Shown: in pieces, positions 1-7,553 of the stretch
How positions within the stretch are numbered: position 1 is the first letter of the stretch
Layout of the letters: each line of letters starts with the position of its first letter
Origin: an uncultured Sphingomonadales bacterium
GTDB lineage: Bacteria > Pseudomonadota > Alphaproteobacteria > Sphingomonadales > Sphingomonadaceae
Direction of reading: 5' to 3'
Assembly: GCA_903958285.1 (NCBI GenBank)
Contig: CAJBSR010000055.1
Coordinates: 1-8,879 of the forward strand
DNA length: 8,879 nucleotides
Translations under genes and position numbers: made by a program
The notes under the pieces: model-generated
Database searches by the model: none
Told to the model about the DNA's origin: nothing
Seen by the model: the letters and a program-made list of their open reading frames with translations, nothing else

Positions 1-244
1 CATTGTTGATGAGGATGTCGGGTGCGTGACTTCCGATCCCGTCGATCACGGCATCAATGCCTTTGGGCAGGGAGAGGTCTACCGCGATCACCTCAAAACC
101 ATCGGCTTGCATTGCCGCGATGCGGTCCGCATTGCGACCCGTCACGATGACGGTCGCCCCCTTTGCGCGCAGCTGGTGCGCGAGTTCCTTCCCAATTCCG
201 TCTGTTCCGCCCGTCAACAATATGGTCTTGCCAGCCAGTTGCAT
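1..244 (-). CDS. Short-chain dehydrogenase/reductase (SDR), N-terminal part, cut by window edge
   Basis: Reading leftward from the ATG at 244-242, 81 codons stay open to the edge of the window. The protein begins MQLAGKTILLTGGTDGIG, a typical first beta-strand plus the TGxxxGIG dinucleotide-binding loop of classical SDRs (residues 11-18). A second strand ending in TGRNADR (residues 35-41) and an acidic residue after the third strand (VDLS, near 56-59) fit the NAD(P) pocket. The visible end, DILINN, is the start of the NNAG motif. A basic residue after the second strand (R37) hints at NADP preference, which is inference. The catalytic Ser-Tyr-Lys lies outside the window, so the substrate cannot be named. 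The start is supported by a purine-rich GGGGGA six bases upstream. The gene is divergent from uvrC across a 55-bp gap. Family assignment is secure; the specific reaction is unknown. Confidence 0.9.
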   Translation of the reverse strand, partial: MQLAGKTILLTGGTDGIGKELAHQLRAKGATVIVTGRNADRIAAMQADGFEVIAVDLSLPKGIDAVIDGIGSHAPDILINN

Positions 245-250
245 CTATTG

Positions 251-256
251 TCCCCC
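251..256 (-). promoter_or_regulatory. Ribosome binding site of the SDR gene
   Basis: On the minus strand GGGGGA lies six bases before the ATG at 244. It is a G-rich Shine-Dalgarno variant at normal spacing and supports that start codon. Confidence 0.5.
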
Positions 257-283
257 AATTGCTTCTTATTCCAACACAAGTTG

Positions 284-313
284 ATCTTAGTCGCCTCGCA
301 TGTCCACGCCCAA
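284..313 (-). promoter_or_regulatory. Possible sigma70-type promoter for the SDR gene
   Basis: On the minus strand TTGGGC (308-313) is followed after 18 bases by TAAGAT (284-289). These are partial matches to -35 and -10 boxes. The -35 half would lie inside the first codons of uvrC, so the two divergent genes would share or compete for this short region. No comparably good promoter was seen for uvrC in the 55-bp gap. Matches this weak occur by chance, so treat it as a candidate only. Confidence 0.2.
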
Positions 314-2231
314 TTCTCCAGATCGTTTCAATGAGGAGCGCGCAGCCTATACGGTGCGCGGGGCCGCCAATCAGCCCGACCTGGAGGCGGGCGTTGCGGC
401 CATCCGCAATGTGCTCAAGACGCTGCCGTCCAAGCCGGGCGTCTATCGCATGTATGATGCGCGCGGGGATGTGCTCTATGTCGGCAAGGCAAAGGCGCTC
501 AAGAACCGGGTGACGAACTATACGCAGGTGGAGCGGCTACCCAATCGCCTGCGCCGCATGGTCGCGCAGACGCGCAGCATGACCATCGTCACGACCAATA
601 GTGAGGCAGAGGCGCTGCTGCTCGAGGCGCAACTTATCAAGCGCTACAGGCCGGCGTATAACGTGCTGCTGCGCGATGACAAAAGCTTTCCCTTCATTCT
701 GTTGCGGTCGGACCATGCCTTCCCACGCATCCAAAAGCATCGCGGGGCAAGGCGTGCCAAGGGGAATTACTATGGCCCCTTTGCCAGCGCCGGTTCGGTC
801 AACACCACGCTCAACGCGCTGCAAAAGCTGTTCCTGCTGCGGTCCTGCACGGACAGCTTCTTCAACAATCGGGACCGTCCCTGTCTGCTCTATCAAATCA
901 AGCGCTGTTCAGCGCCGTGCGTCGGGCGGGTTGACGAGAAGCGCTACGACGATCTGGTCTCTGATGCGAAGGCGTTTCTGGGCGGGAAGTCCACCGAGGT
1001 GCAGGTCAAGCTCGCCAAAGAGATGGAAGGTGCTGCCGAAGCGCTTGATTTTGAGCAGGCGGCTGTCCTTCGGGACCGGCTAAAGGCGCTGACCTTCATT
1101 CAGGGCAGTCAGGCGATCAATGCCGAAGGGTTGGGCGATGCTGACATCTTCGCGCTGGCGTCGAAGTCCGGGCAGGTCGGTATTCAGGCGTTCTTCATTC
1201 GTGGCGGTCAGAATTGGGGGCACCGCGCCTTCTTCCCCACGCACACCAGCGAACTGGAGGAAGCGGAGATTTTCTCCAGCTTCCTCGCCCAATTCTATGA
1301 GGATGTGCCGCCCGCACGAACCATCCTGCTCGACCGGGTCTTGCCGGATAGCGAACTTCTGGCTGAGGCCTTTTCGGAGAAGGCGGGCCGCAAGGTGGAA
1401 TTGCAGATGCCCCAACGGGGGGATCGCAAGCGGCTGGTCGATCAAGCGACACGCAATGCGGTCGAGGCGCTGGACCGGCGCCTTGCCGAGAGCACGACGC
1501 AAGGCAAGCTGCTGCGCGAAGTCGCCGATCTGTTCGACTTGGCTGAGCCGCCGCAGCGGATCGAGATCTACGATAACAGCCACATTCAGGGCACCAATGC
1601 TCTGGGCGCGATGGTGGTGGCGGGGCCGGAAGGATTCCAGAAGGGGCAGTTCCGGAAGTTTAACATCAAGCGTGCCGAAACTGCGCCCGGCGATGATTTC
1701 GCCATGATGCGCGAAGTGATGGAACGGCGCTTCGGTCGTGCGCTGGAAGAGGATCCGGATCGGGATAAGGGTTTGTGGCCCGATCTGGTCCTGATCGACG
1801 GCGGCAAGGGGCAGGTGAGCGCGGTTAAGGCTGTGCTGGATGAACTGGGCATCGAAGACCTAACTTATGTCGGTGTCTCCAAGGGACCGGATCGGAATGC
1901 GGGCCGCGAAATCTTCCATTTCCCTGACGGGCGGGAAATGACCTTGCCGATCAACGCACCTGTGCTCTTCTATCTGCAGCGCCTGCGCGATGAGGCGCAT
2001 CGCTTCGCTATCGGCGCACATCGGGCCAAGCGGGCCAAGGCGATCACCTCCAGCCCGTTGGACGAGGTTCCTGGCATCGGCCCTTCTCGCAAAAAGGCAC
2101 TGCTGATGCACTTTGGCACGGCCCGCGCCGTCCGCGCGGCGAGCTTGGAGGATCTGCAACGCGCGCCGGGTGTGTCAGCGACGGTCGCTCAGGCGGTGCA
2201 TGATTTCTATCATGGTACGGCAAGTGAATAG
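300..2231 (+). CDS. uvrC: UvrABC excinuclease subunit C
   Basis: UvrC makes the 3' and 5' incisions flanking a DNA lesion after UvrA/UvrB loading, in cytoplasmic nucleotide excision repair. The 643-residue protein has every expected domain. The GIY-YIG nuclease covers about 45-125 (Y49, Y60-V61-G62, K63, R70, Y74, E109, N121). The four cysteines C183, C195, C203 and C207 have the same 12/8/4 spacing as the iron-sulfur cysteines of E. coli UvrC. A UVR (UvrB-binding) motif lies near 233-266. The RNase H-like endonuclease domain has D425 in YDNSH, D465/D466, D500 in LIDGGKGQ and H567 in DEAHRF. Two helix-hairpin-helix motifs lie at about 585-640 (VPGIGPSRKKALL and RAPGVSATVA). The N-terminus is about 30 residues longer than in E. 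coli; I keep the ATG at 300 because this RFNEER...VRG type of leader is familiar from sphingomonads (memory). GTG codons at 354 and 411 are alternatives. No clear Shine-Dalgarno precedes the ATG and no LexA-type GTTC-N7-GTTC box was seen. Confidence 0.97.
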   Translation: MSTPNSPDRFNEERAAYTVRGAANQPDLEAGVAAIRNVLKTLPSKPGVYRMYDARGDVLYVGKAKALKNRVTNYTQVERLPNRLRRMVAQTRSMTIVTTNSEAEALLLEAQLIKRYRPAYNVLLRDDKSFPFILLRSDHAFPRIQKHRGARRAKGNYYGPFASAGSVNTTLNALQKLFLLRSCTDSFFNNRDRPCLLYQIKRCSAPCVGRVDEKRYDDLVSDAKAFLGGKSTEVQVKLAKEMEGAAEALDFEQAAVLRDRLKALTFIQGSQAINAEGLGDADIFALASKSGQVGIQAFFIRGGQNWGHRAFFPTHTSELEEAEIFSSFLAQFYEDVPPARTILLDRVLPDSELLAEAFSEKAGRKVELQMPQRGDRKRLVDQATRNAVEALDRRLAESTTQGKLLREVADLFDLAEPPQRIEIYDNSHIQGTNALGAMVVAGPEGFQKGQFRKFNIKRAETAPGDDFAMMREVMERRFGRALEEDPDRDKGLWPDLVLIDGGKGQVSAVKAVLDELGIEDLTYVGVSKGPDRNAGREIFHFPDGREMTLPINAPVLFYLQRLRDEAHRFAIGAHRAKRAKAITSSPLDEVPGIGPSRKKALLMHFGTARAVRAASLEDLQRAPGVSATVAQAVHDFYHGTASE

Positions 2232-2312
2232 CGCGCCAACAACATCGACCTTGCGGCACGGCCTTCCCCTGCTTAGTGATATAGGCGGCTACCACAGTCG
2301 GCGCGGGTGAAT

Positions 2313-3368
2313 ATGGACCAGTTTCAACAACGGGTGTTTCTAGGCTTTGTGGCGGTTGCGACCGTCGCAATGGCTTGGATCGCCTCGCCTTTTTATGGCG
2401 CCATCCTTTGGGCGTTGACGGCGGCGATTGTTTTTGCCCCCGCCAATGCGGCGCTTGCCAAGGCCCTGAACGGCCACCGCAACACAGCCGCTGGGCTGAC
2501 GCTGGTGGGCATCATCGCCATGGTTATTGTGCCAGCGGGGGTCATTGGCTCGCTACTGGTTGAAGAAGCCATCGGGACCTATCAGGCCCTGCAGACGCAA
2601 CCGTTGGATATCGGCGTGACGCTGGAAACGCTGCGCCACGTCGTACCGGAGCCGGCACTCGCGGCGATCGACAAATATGCGCTGGCCGACATAGGCAAGC
2701 TTGAGGAACGCATCTCCGCCTTCCTGACGAGCGGCCTGCGTGTGGTCGCTGAGCAGGCCGTGAACGTCGGGCAGAGCGCCTTTAGCTTTGTCGTTGGGTT
2801 GAGCATCATGCTTTACCTGACTTACTTCCTACTGCGCGACGGGCGGACCATTGCGCAGACTGTCAGCAGCCGCATTCCCATGGCGCCGGAGAAGCGTCGG
2901 GCCTTGTTTGAAAAGTTCATTACGGTCATCCGCGCGACCATCAAGGGCAGCATTGTTGTCGCGATTGTGCAGGGGCTGGTCGGCGGCCTGACCTTCTATT
3001 TTCTTGATATCCGTGCGCCGCTTCTTTGGGGTGTGGTGATGGGCATGCTTTCGCTGGTGCCTGCCATTGGCACCGGTCTCGTTTGGGTTCCGGTTGCCAT
3101 TTACCTGCTGGCCACGGGTGATGTGACACGGGGGGTTATTCTGCTGCTCGTTGGTTTCTTCGTCATCTCGATGATCGACAACATCCTCCGGCCCATCCTG
3201 GTTGGCAAGGACACACGTATGCCCGACTATGTCGTGCTGATCTCCACCTTGGGCGGCATTGGAGTGATGGGCATCAACGGCTTCATCACAGGCCCAGTCA
3301 TCGCCGCCATGTTCATGGCAGCGTGGGATATCTTTTCGGAAGATAAGGACCTGGCGAAGGCCGCCTGA
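2313..3368 (+). CDS. AI-2E/PerM family polytopic membrane transporter
   Basis: This is a hydrophobic inner-membrane protein of 351 residues with the layout of the AI-2E transporter (PerM, PF01594) family. Two N-terminal membrane segments (about 8-25 and 26-45) and a third (61-83) precede a mostly soluble, helical region (84-153). Then come segments at about 154-174, 212-232, 235-268, 270-295 and 306-339. Family hallmarks are the GLVGG stretch near 222-226, VPAIGTGLVWVP near 249-260, IDNILRPILVG at 288-298 and the Gly-rich LGGIGVMGINGFITGP at 313-328. Family members have been linked to autoinducer-2 export, ion/proton antiport or osmotic stress; the substrate cannot be told from sequence, so AI-2 should not be assumed. 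The ATG at 2313 is chosen. An in-frame GTG at 2307 would add two residues, and neither has a well-spaced Shine-Dalgarno. It starts 81 bp after uvrC and may be co-transcribed with it. It ends one base from the opposing flavoprotein gene. Confidence 0.9.
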   Translation: MDQFQQRVFLGFVAVATVAMAWIASPFYGAILWALTAAIVFAPANAALAKALNGHRNTAAGLTLVGIIAMVIVPAGVIGSLLVEEAIGTYQALQTQPLDIGVTLETLRHVVPEPALAAIDKYALADIGKLEERISAFLTSGLRVVAEQAVNVGQSAFSFVVGLSIMLYLTYFLLRDGRTIAQTVSSRIPMAPEKRRALFEKFITVIRATIKGSIVVAIVQGLVGGLTFYFLDIRAPLLWGVVMGMLSLVPAIGTGLVWVPVAIYLLATGDVTRGVILLLVGFFVISMIDNILRPILVGKDTRMPDYVVLISTLGGIGVMGINGFITGPVIAAMFMAAWDIFSEDKDLAKAA

Positions 3369-3369
3369 C

Positions 3370-4329
3370 TTAGAGCTTCAGGCGTTCCCGCGCGGCGAGA
3401 TATTCGCGCTCCATCCGGTCGACCCGGTCGGCGACCGTTTCCACCTTGTGGACAGCGCCAATGCCTTGGCCGCAGCCCCAAATGTCGCGCCAAGCCTTTG
3501 CCTCGCTATTGCCGCCCGACCCGAAGTTCATCGTGCTGATGTCACCCTTGGGCAGATTGTCGGGATCGAGCCCTGCGTTGACGATCGACTGGCGCAAATA
3601 ATTGCCATGGACGCCTGTAAACAGGTCAGAATAGACAATGTCAGAGGCACGGCCCTCAACGATACCGCCCTTATAGCCATCGTCCGCGCGCGCTTCGACC
3701 GTCGCGATCCAAGGCGAGCCGATATAGCCAAAATCGGCACCCATGGCTTGGGCCGCCAGAACAGCATCGCCGGTCGCGATACAGCCGGACAGGGCAACAG
3801 GCCCGTCAAACCACTGACGGATTTCTTGAACCAGCGCGAATGGCGATAGGCGACCGGCATGGCCACCCGCGCCGACAGCGACAGGTATGAGGCCCGTCGC
3901 GCCCTTTTCAATCGCCTTGCGGGCAAAGCGGTCATCAATAATGTCATGCAACGTTACGCCGCCCCAGCGCGTGACAGCGGTATTCAGATCTTCGCGCGCC
4001 CCCAGCGAGGTGATGACAATGGGTACCTGCCACTTTTCGCAGGTCACCATGTCTTCTTCCCAACGGTTGTTGGACTTATGGACGATCTGGTTGACGGCAT
4101 AGGGCGCGGCCGGACGATCTGGGTTGTCGCGGTTCCAGGCGGCCAGTTCTTCCGTGATCTGATGGATCCACTCATCAAGCTGCGCCTGCGGGCGCGCGTT
4201 CAATGCCGGGAAGGAGCCAACAATCCCCGCCTTGCACTGGGCAATGACGAGTTCGGGACCCGAAACGATGAAAAGGGGCGAGCCGATGATCGGCAAACGC
4301 AGGCGGTCAAAAATAGCTGGGACTGTCAT
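3370..4329 (-). CDS. Nitronate monooxygenase-like FMN-dependent oxidoreductase
   Basis: The 319-residue protein belongs to the nitronate monooxygenase / 2-nitropropane dioxygenase-like TIM-barrel flavoproteins (PF03060), which use FMN and oxygen to oxidise alkyl nitronates. The evidence is an N-terminal PLFIVSGPELVIAQCKAGIVGSFPALNAR-like strand-loop block (18-46, which is described here by its key ends PLFIVS and NAR). It continues with the conserved GAGGHAG at 153-159 carrying H157, SGCIATGDAV at 181-190 and AMGADFGYIGS at 195-205 for FMN phosphate binding. Further markers are SDLFTGVHGNYLRQSI at 234-249 and a C-terminal WGCGQGIGAV. No signal peptide or membrane segment is seen, so it is cytoplasmic. 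Known members detoxify propionate-3-nitronate; many relatives are only generic NAD(P)H-dependent flavin oxidoreductases, so the substrate is uncertain. The gene is 55 bp downstream of rarA on the same strand and may be the last gene of that unit. No strong ribosome binding site precedes the ATG. Confidence 0.88.
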   Translation of the reverse strand: MTVPAIFDRLRLPIIGSPLFIVSGPELVIAQCKAGIVGSFPALNARPQAQLDEWIHQITEELAAWNRDNPDRPAAPYAVNQIVHKSNNRWEEDMVTCEKWQVPIVITSLGAREDLNTAVTRWGGVTLHDIIDDRFARKAIEKGATGLIPVAVGAGGHAGRLSPFALVQEIRQWFDGPVALSGCIATGDAVLAAQAMGADFGYIGSPWIATVEARADDGYKGGIVEGRASDIVYSDLFTGVHGNYLRQSIVNAGLDPDNLPKGDISTMNFGSGGNSEAKAWRDIWGCGQGIGAVHKVETVADRVDRMEREYLAARERLKL

Positions 4330-4384
4330 AACAAGGTTTCTTAGCGCAACTTATGGCGCTGTCCAGCCTGACCTTACGTGAACG

Positions 4385-5680
4385 TCAGCCTTTGTTTTTC
4401 TCGGCGCGCAAACGATCCCAATACGCAAGCCGTTCCTGGATCTTCGATTCAAAGCCGCGGGGAGAGGGGTCGTAGAACGTCTGTGGTGTCATTTCATCCG
4501 GCCAATAATTGTCACCGCTGAAGGCGCCATCCTTGTCATGGTCATAGGCGTAGCCCTTGCCGTAGCCGAGGTCCTTCATCATTTTGGTCGGCGCGTTGAC
4601 GATGTTCATCGGCGGCATGAGGGAGCCGGTGTCGCGGGCTGACCTCCAAGCCGCCTTTTGTGCCGCGTAGACGGCGTTCGATTTTGGCGCGGTTGCCAGA
4701 TAGAGGCAGGCCTGCACAATTGCGAGTTCGCCTTCAGGACTCCCCAGAAAGTCATAGGCGTCCTTGGCCGCGAGGCATTGGATGAGCGCCTGAGGGTCGG
4801 CGAGGCCGATATCCTCACTGGCAAAGCGGACAAGGCGACGCAGCACATAAAGCGGTTCTTCGCCGGCCACGAGCATCCGCGCCATGTAATAGAGCGCGGC
4901 TTGCGGGTCGGACCCACGCAGGCTTTTGTGGAGGGCGGAGATAAGGTTGTAATGCCCCTCCCGGTCCTTGTCATAAACCGGCATCCGCCTGTGGAGCAGT
5001 TCGGCCAGCGCCTGTGGGTCCAGCGGGGCGTCGATTTTGATGGAGAAGAGCGTTTCCGCCTGATTGAGCAAGAAGCGGCCATCCCCATCCGCCGAGGCAA
5101 CAAGCGCGGCGCGGGCATCGGTTGTGAGGGGCAGGGGGCGCCCTTCAATATCTTCCGCGCGGCTGAGCAGTGTCTCAAGCGCGTCGGCGCTCAACCGGTG
5201 AAGCACCAGCACCTGGGTGCGGCTGAGCACAGCGGCATTCAGTTCGAAGCTCGGATTTTCTGTTGTCGCGCCGACAAGCGTGACCGTGCCCTTTTCGACA
5301 AAGGGCAGAAAACTGTCCTGCTGCGCGCGGTTGAAGCGATGGATTTCGTCCACGAACAGCAGCGTGCCTTGGCCCGTCCGCGCATGATCTTCGGCGGCGG
5401 CGAAGGCCTTTTTCAGGTCTGCAACGCCGGAAAACACGGCCGACAGGGGCTCAAAGCGCAAGCCTACCGCATCTGCCAGCAGGCGGGCAGTTGTAGTCTT
5501 GCCCGTGCCCGGCGGGCCCCAAAGGATCATTGAGGAGAGTTTGCCCGCCGCCAGCATCCGCCCGATCGCACCATTGGGGCCGGTCAGATGTTCTTGCCCG
5601 ACCACATCGGCAATGGTCTGCGGGCGAAGCCGCTCCGCCAAGGGCGGGGCCGGGGCATCTTTGCCAAACAGATCAGACAC
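4385..5680 (-). CDS. rarA: Replication-associated recombination protein A (AAA+ ATPase, MgsA/WRNIP1 family)
   Basis: RarA is a cytoplasmic tetrameric AAA+ ATPase related to clamp-loader subunits. It acts at stalled replication forks and single-strand gaps. The 431-residue protein is full length for the family. It shows Walker A GPPGTGKT at 55-62, Walker B LLFVDEIH at 107-114 (D111, E112), sensor 1 GATTENPSF at 137-145, a likely arginine finger R154 in LSRTQ, and sensor 2 R202 in GDGRFLLN. The C-terminal tetramerisation region carries DKDREGHYNLISALHKSLRG (237-256) and, further on, NIVNAPTKMMKDLGYGKGY (359-377). The start is a GTG at 5680-5678. No better ATG exists before the conserved PLAERLRP segment, and the start overlaps the stop of the upstream glycosyltransferase gene in GTGTCTGA, which suggests translational coupling. 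No obvious Shine-Dalgarno lies upstream, which fits re-initiation. The association with a glycosyltransferase is not the usual one I know for rarA. Confidence 0.96.
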   Translation of the reverse strand: MSDLFGKDAPAPPLAERLRPQTIADVVGQEHLTGPNGAIGRMLAAGKLSSMILWGPPGTGKTTTARLLADAVGLRFEPLSAVFSGVADLKKAFAAAEDHARTGQGTLLFVDEIHRFNRAQQDSFLPFVEKGTVTLVGATTENPSFELNAAVLSRTQVLVLHRLSADALETLLSRAEDIEGRPLPLTTDARAALVASADGDGRFLLNQAETLFSIKIDAPLDPQALAELLHRRMPVYDKDREGHYNLISALHKSLRGSDPQAALYYMARMLVAGEEPLYVLRRLVRFASEDIGLADPQALIQCLAAKDAYDFLGSPEGELAIVQACLYLATAPKSNAVYAAQKAAWRSARDTGSLMPPMNIVNAPTKMMKDLGYGKGYAYDHDKDGAFSGDNYWPDEMTPQTFYDPSPRGFESKIQERLAYWDRLRAEKNKG

Positions 5681-6836
5681 GCGTGGTGCCGATCTTTTGC
5701 CGCACGAGCCGCTGGTAGGTCTCCAGCACCGCGTTGTTCACCTTGTCCCAATCATAGGCGCTGCTGGCTTCGGCACCGGCGGCACCGTGGCGCAAGCGCG
5801 TCTCGGTATCGGTGCAATAGGTGGCCAAGGCGTCCGCAAATCCAGAGATGGAGCCGGGTGTGACCAGCCGACCCGTGACGCCATCGGCCACGAGGTTTTC
5901 ACTGCCGGTGGCCCGCGCGGCGACCACAGGAATCGCGCAAGCCATTGTTTCTAAAGTTACATTTCCAAACGTCTCAGTCACGGACGGGTTGAAGAGCATG
6001 TCCATTGAGGCAACTGCCTGTCCGAGATCTGCGCCCGACCGGAAGCCCACAAAGACCGCATTTTGCAGCCGGCTTTCAAACCAGTCCCGCGCGGGCCCTT
6101 CGCCGATCACAAGCACTTTGTGCCGCACGCCTTTGCCGCGCAGGGCATCAATCGCGTCGGAAAAAACGTCGAGCCCCTTTTCCATAACGAGGCGACCGAG
6201 AAAGCCGATCACCGGCTCATCATCGGCAATGCCAAGGTCGCGGCGCCAGCCCATGTCGCGGCGCTGGGGGTTGAAAATACTGGTATCGATCCCGCGTGCC
6301 CAAATGCCGATGTCGTAGCTCATCCGCTGCTGGCGCATGACCTGCGCCATGGATTCAGACGGGGCAACGACAGCGTCGCAACGGCGATAAAAGCGCCGTA
6401 AAAGGGCTTCGACGATCGGCTCCATAAAGGCCAGACCGTAATAGCGCGGATAGGTTTCAAAGCGGGTGTGCATGGAGGCAAGTACCGGAATACAACGCTT
6501 TCGTGCCCAGCTGATTGCACGGTGCCCCAAAAAATCGGGTGCCGCCACATGGACGATGTCGGGCTTAAACGCCGCAAGGTCACGCTTCGTTGCGGGCGTC
6601 ACGCCCAAGGCCATCCGATATTCCGCGCGTCCCAAAGGCAACGGGATGGAGCGTACACTCACCAGATCCCCAGTGGGCGGGAAGGCGGGCGTATCGGTCG
6701 TGGCAGAATAAATGCGGACGTCCACGTCCTGGCGCAACAGATAGCCGACCAAACGATTGAGCGCCTGATTGGCGCCGTCGCGCACATAATTGTAATTGCC
6801 GCTGAACATGGCGATGCGGAGGCGCGGTGATGTCAT
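5673..6836 (-). CDS. GT4-type (family 1) glycosyltransferase, GT-B fold
   Basis: The 387-residue enzyme would transfer a sugar from a nucleotide donor to a lipid or glycan acceptor at the cytoplasmic face of the inner membrane. The N-terminal half begins RIAMFSGNYNYVRDGANQAL (7-26), with the donor/acceptor loop of GT-B enzymes. It carries a likely catalytic H123 in ASMHTRFETYPRYYG (120-134). The C-terminal half has GFLGRLVMEKGLDVF (211-225, with R214 and K220 for diphosphate binding), VLVIGEGP (241-248) and the EX7E motif from E288 to E296 in VTETFGNVTLETMA. These features resemble GDP-mannose-dependent or lipid-directed mannosyl/glucosyltransferases such as the PimB/MgtA type; donor and acceptor remain unknown. 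There is no signal peptide; basic segments such as ALLRRFYRR (144-152) may hold it to the membrane. It starts 21 bp after the EEP gene and overlaps rarA by 8 nt. Confidence 0.92.
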   Translation of the reverse strand: MTSPRLRIAMFSGNYNYVRDGANQALNRLVGYLLRQDVDVRIYSATTDTPAFPPTGDLVSVRSIPLPLGRAEYRMALGVTPATKRDLAAFKPDIVHVAAPDFLGHRAISWARKRCIPVLASMHTRFETYPRYYGLAFMEPIVEALLRRFYRRCDAVVAPSESMAQVMRQQRMSYDIGIWARGIDTSIFNPQRRDMGWRRDLGIADDEPVIGFLGRLVMEKGLDVFSDAIDALRGKGVRHKVLVIGEGPARDWFESRLQNAVFVGFRSGADLGQAVASMDMLFNPSVTETFGNVTLETMACAIPVVAARATGSENLVADGVTGRLVTPGSISGFADALATYCTDTETRLRHGAAGAEASSAYDWDKVNNAVLETYQRLVRQKIGTTRV

Positions 6837-6857
6837 GGCGTGCCGATAGCGGAAAGG

Positions 6858-7553
6858 TCAGTCGAACGAAAGTTCTGCCCACACAGGCAAGTGATCAGAA
6901 GCACGGCGCGCCTTCAGGCTGTGGTGCGTTCCAGCTGCGCGGATATGAAAGTCATGGCTGACAAAGATTCGGTCGAGGCGCGCGACGGGCCGCTGGCTGT
7001 GGAAACTTGGTCCTGTGTGGCAATCGTGATGCCGCCCGACAAACTCACCAAGGCAGCCGCCCTGCCGCGACCATTCATTCAGGTCGCCCATCAAGATGGA
7101 GGGCATATGCGGCGTCCGCGCGTCAATCTGGGAAAGGACGGATCGCACCTGCTGACGACGGCGCAGGCCGGACAGGTCAAGGTGCATGCCCACAATCCGT
7201 ACCGCTTTGTTTTTCCAGATAAGATCAGAAACGACCGCACCGCGCGGCTCTATCATCGGCAGATGGATGATGTCGTGACCGACGATCTCAATGGAGCGTC
7301 GGACGAGAATCGCATTGCCGTGATGGCCAATCGAGTCGGGCCGCGTTTCGAACGGGACCGGCACATAGTCGGTGTGCGACGCAATCAGGTCGAGCGGCAA
7401 GGCGGAGATGCGGTTGCCGAAACGCCGGTCGGCCTCCTGCAACGCCACGATATCCGCACCCACTTCGTTCAATACGTCGAGGACACGCTCCGGCCGACGC
7501 AGCCGGTCCGTTCCGATGCCTTTACGAATGTTATAGCTGGCGACTTTCAGCAT
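6858..7553 (-). CDS. Endonuclease/exonuclease/phosphatase (EEP) superfamily hydrolase
   Basis: This compact 231-residue Mg2+-dependent phosphodiesterase has a complete EEP active site. It includes N8 in ASYNIRKG, E40 in ALQEADRRFG, N80 in GNAIL, H124 in GMHLDLS, D157 and N159 in MGDLNEW, D194 in LDRIF and D220-H221 in SDHLPVW. The fold family covers DNA-repair nucleases, sphingomyelinases and inositol phosphatases. The RKGIGTD...RPERVL and LQEADRRFGNR segments look like the small YbhP-type bacterial branch rather than Xth-type AP endonucleases (inference from memory). No signal peptide is present, so cytoplasmic action is likely. AAGGA directly abuts the ATG at 7553, and an in-frame TGA 18-20 bases upstream (7574-7572) leaves no earlier start. 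The gene sits 26 bp after the barrel gene and 21 bp before the glycosyltransferase, so membrane-lipid or glycolipid phosphodiesters are plausible substrates, but this is unproven. Confidence 0.9.
   Translation of the reverse strand: MLKVASYNIRKGIGTDRLRRPERVLDVLNEVGADIVALQEADRRFGNRISALPLDLIASHTDYVPVPFETRPDSIGHHGNAILVRRSIEIVGHDIIHLPMIEPRGAVVSDLIWKNKAVRIVGMHLDLSGLRRRQQVRSVLSQIDARTPHMPSILMGDLNEWSRQGGCLGEFVGRHHDCHTGPSFHSQRPVARLDRIFVSHDFHIRAAGTHHSLKARRASDHLPVWAELSFD

Noticed and set aside
245..299. SOS (LexA) operator upstream of uvrC
   Set aside because: No GTTC-N7-GTTC or close variant was found in the gap by eye.
2232..2305. CGCGCC (2232-2237) and GGCGCG (2300-2305) flanking the uvrC-permease gap
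   Set aside because: A 6-bp GC-only inverted repeat separated by 62 bases is expected by chance in this GC-rich sequence.
3448..4344. Two plus-strand frames opposite the nitronate monooxygenase gene
   Set aside because: Both are antisense to a gene with complete family motifs and show no protein-like pattern of their own.
4343..4360. Hairpin AGCGC-(8 nt)-GCGCT between rarA and the flavoprotein gene
   Set aside because: The stem is only 5 bp with an 8-nt loop and no U-tract on either strand, so it is too weak to call a terminator.
4658..5533. Long plus-strand open frame (291 codons) opposite rarA
   Set aside because: It lies antisense to the well-supported rarA gene, its protein has no recognisable fold or motif, and its composition mirrors the complementary codons. 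Long antisense frames are common in GC-rich genomes.
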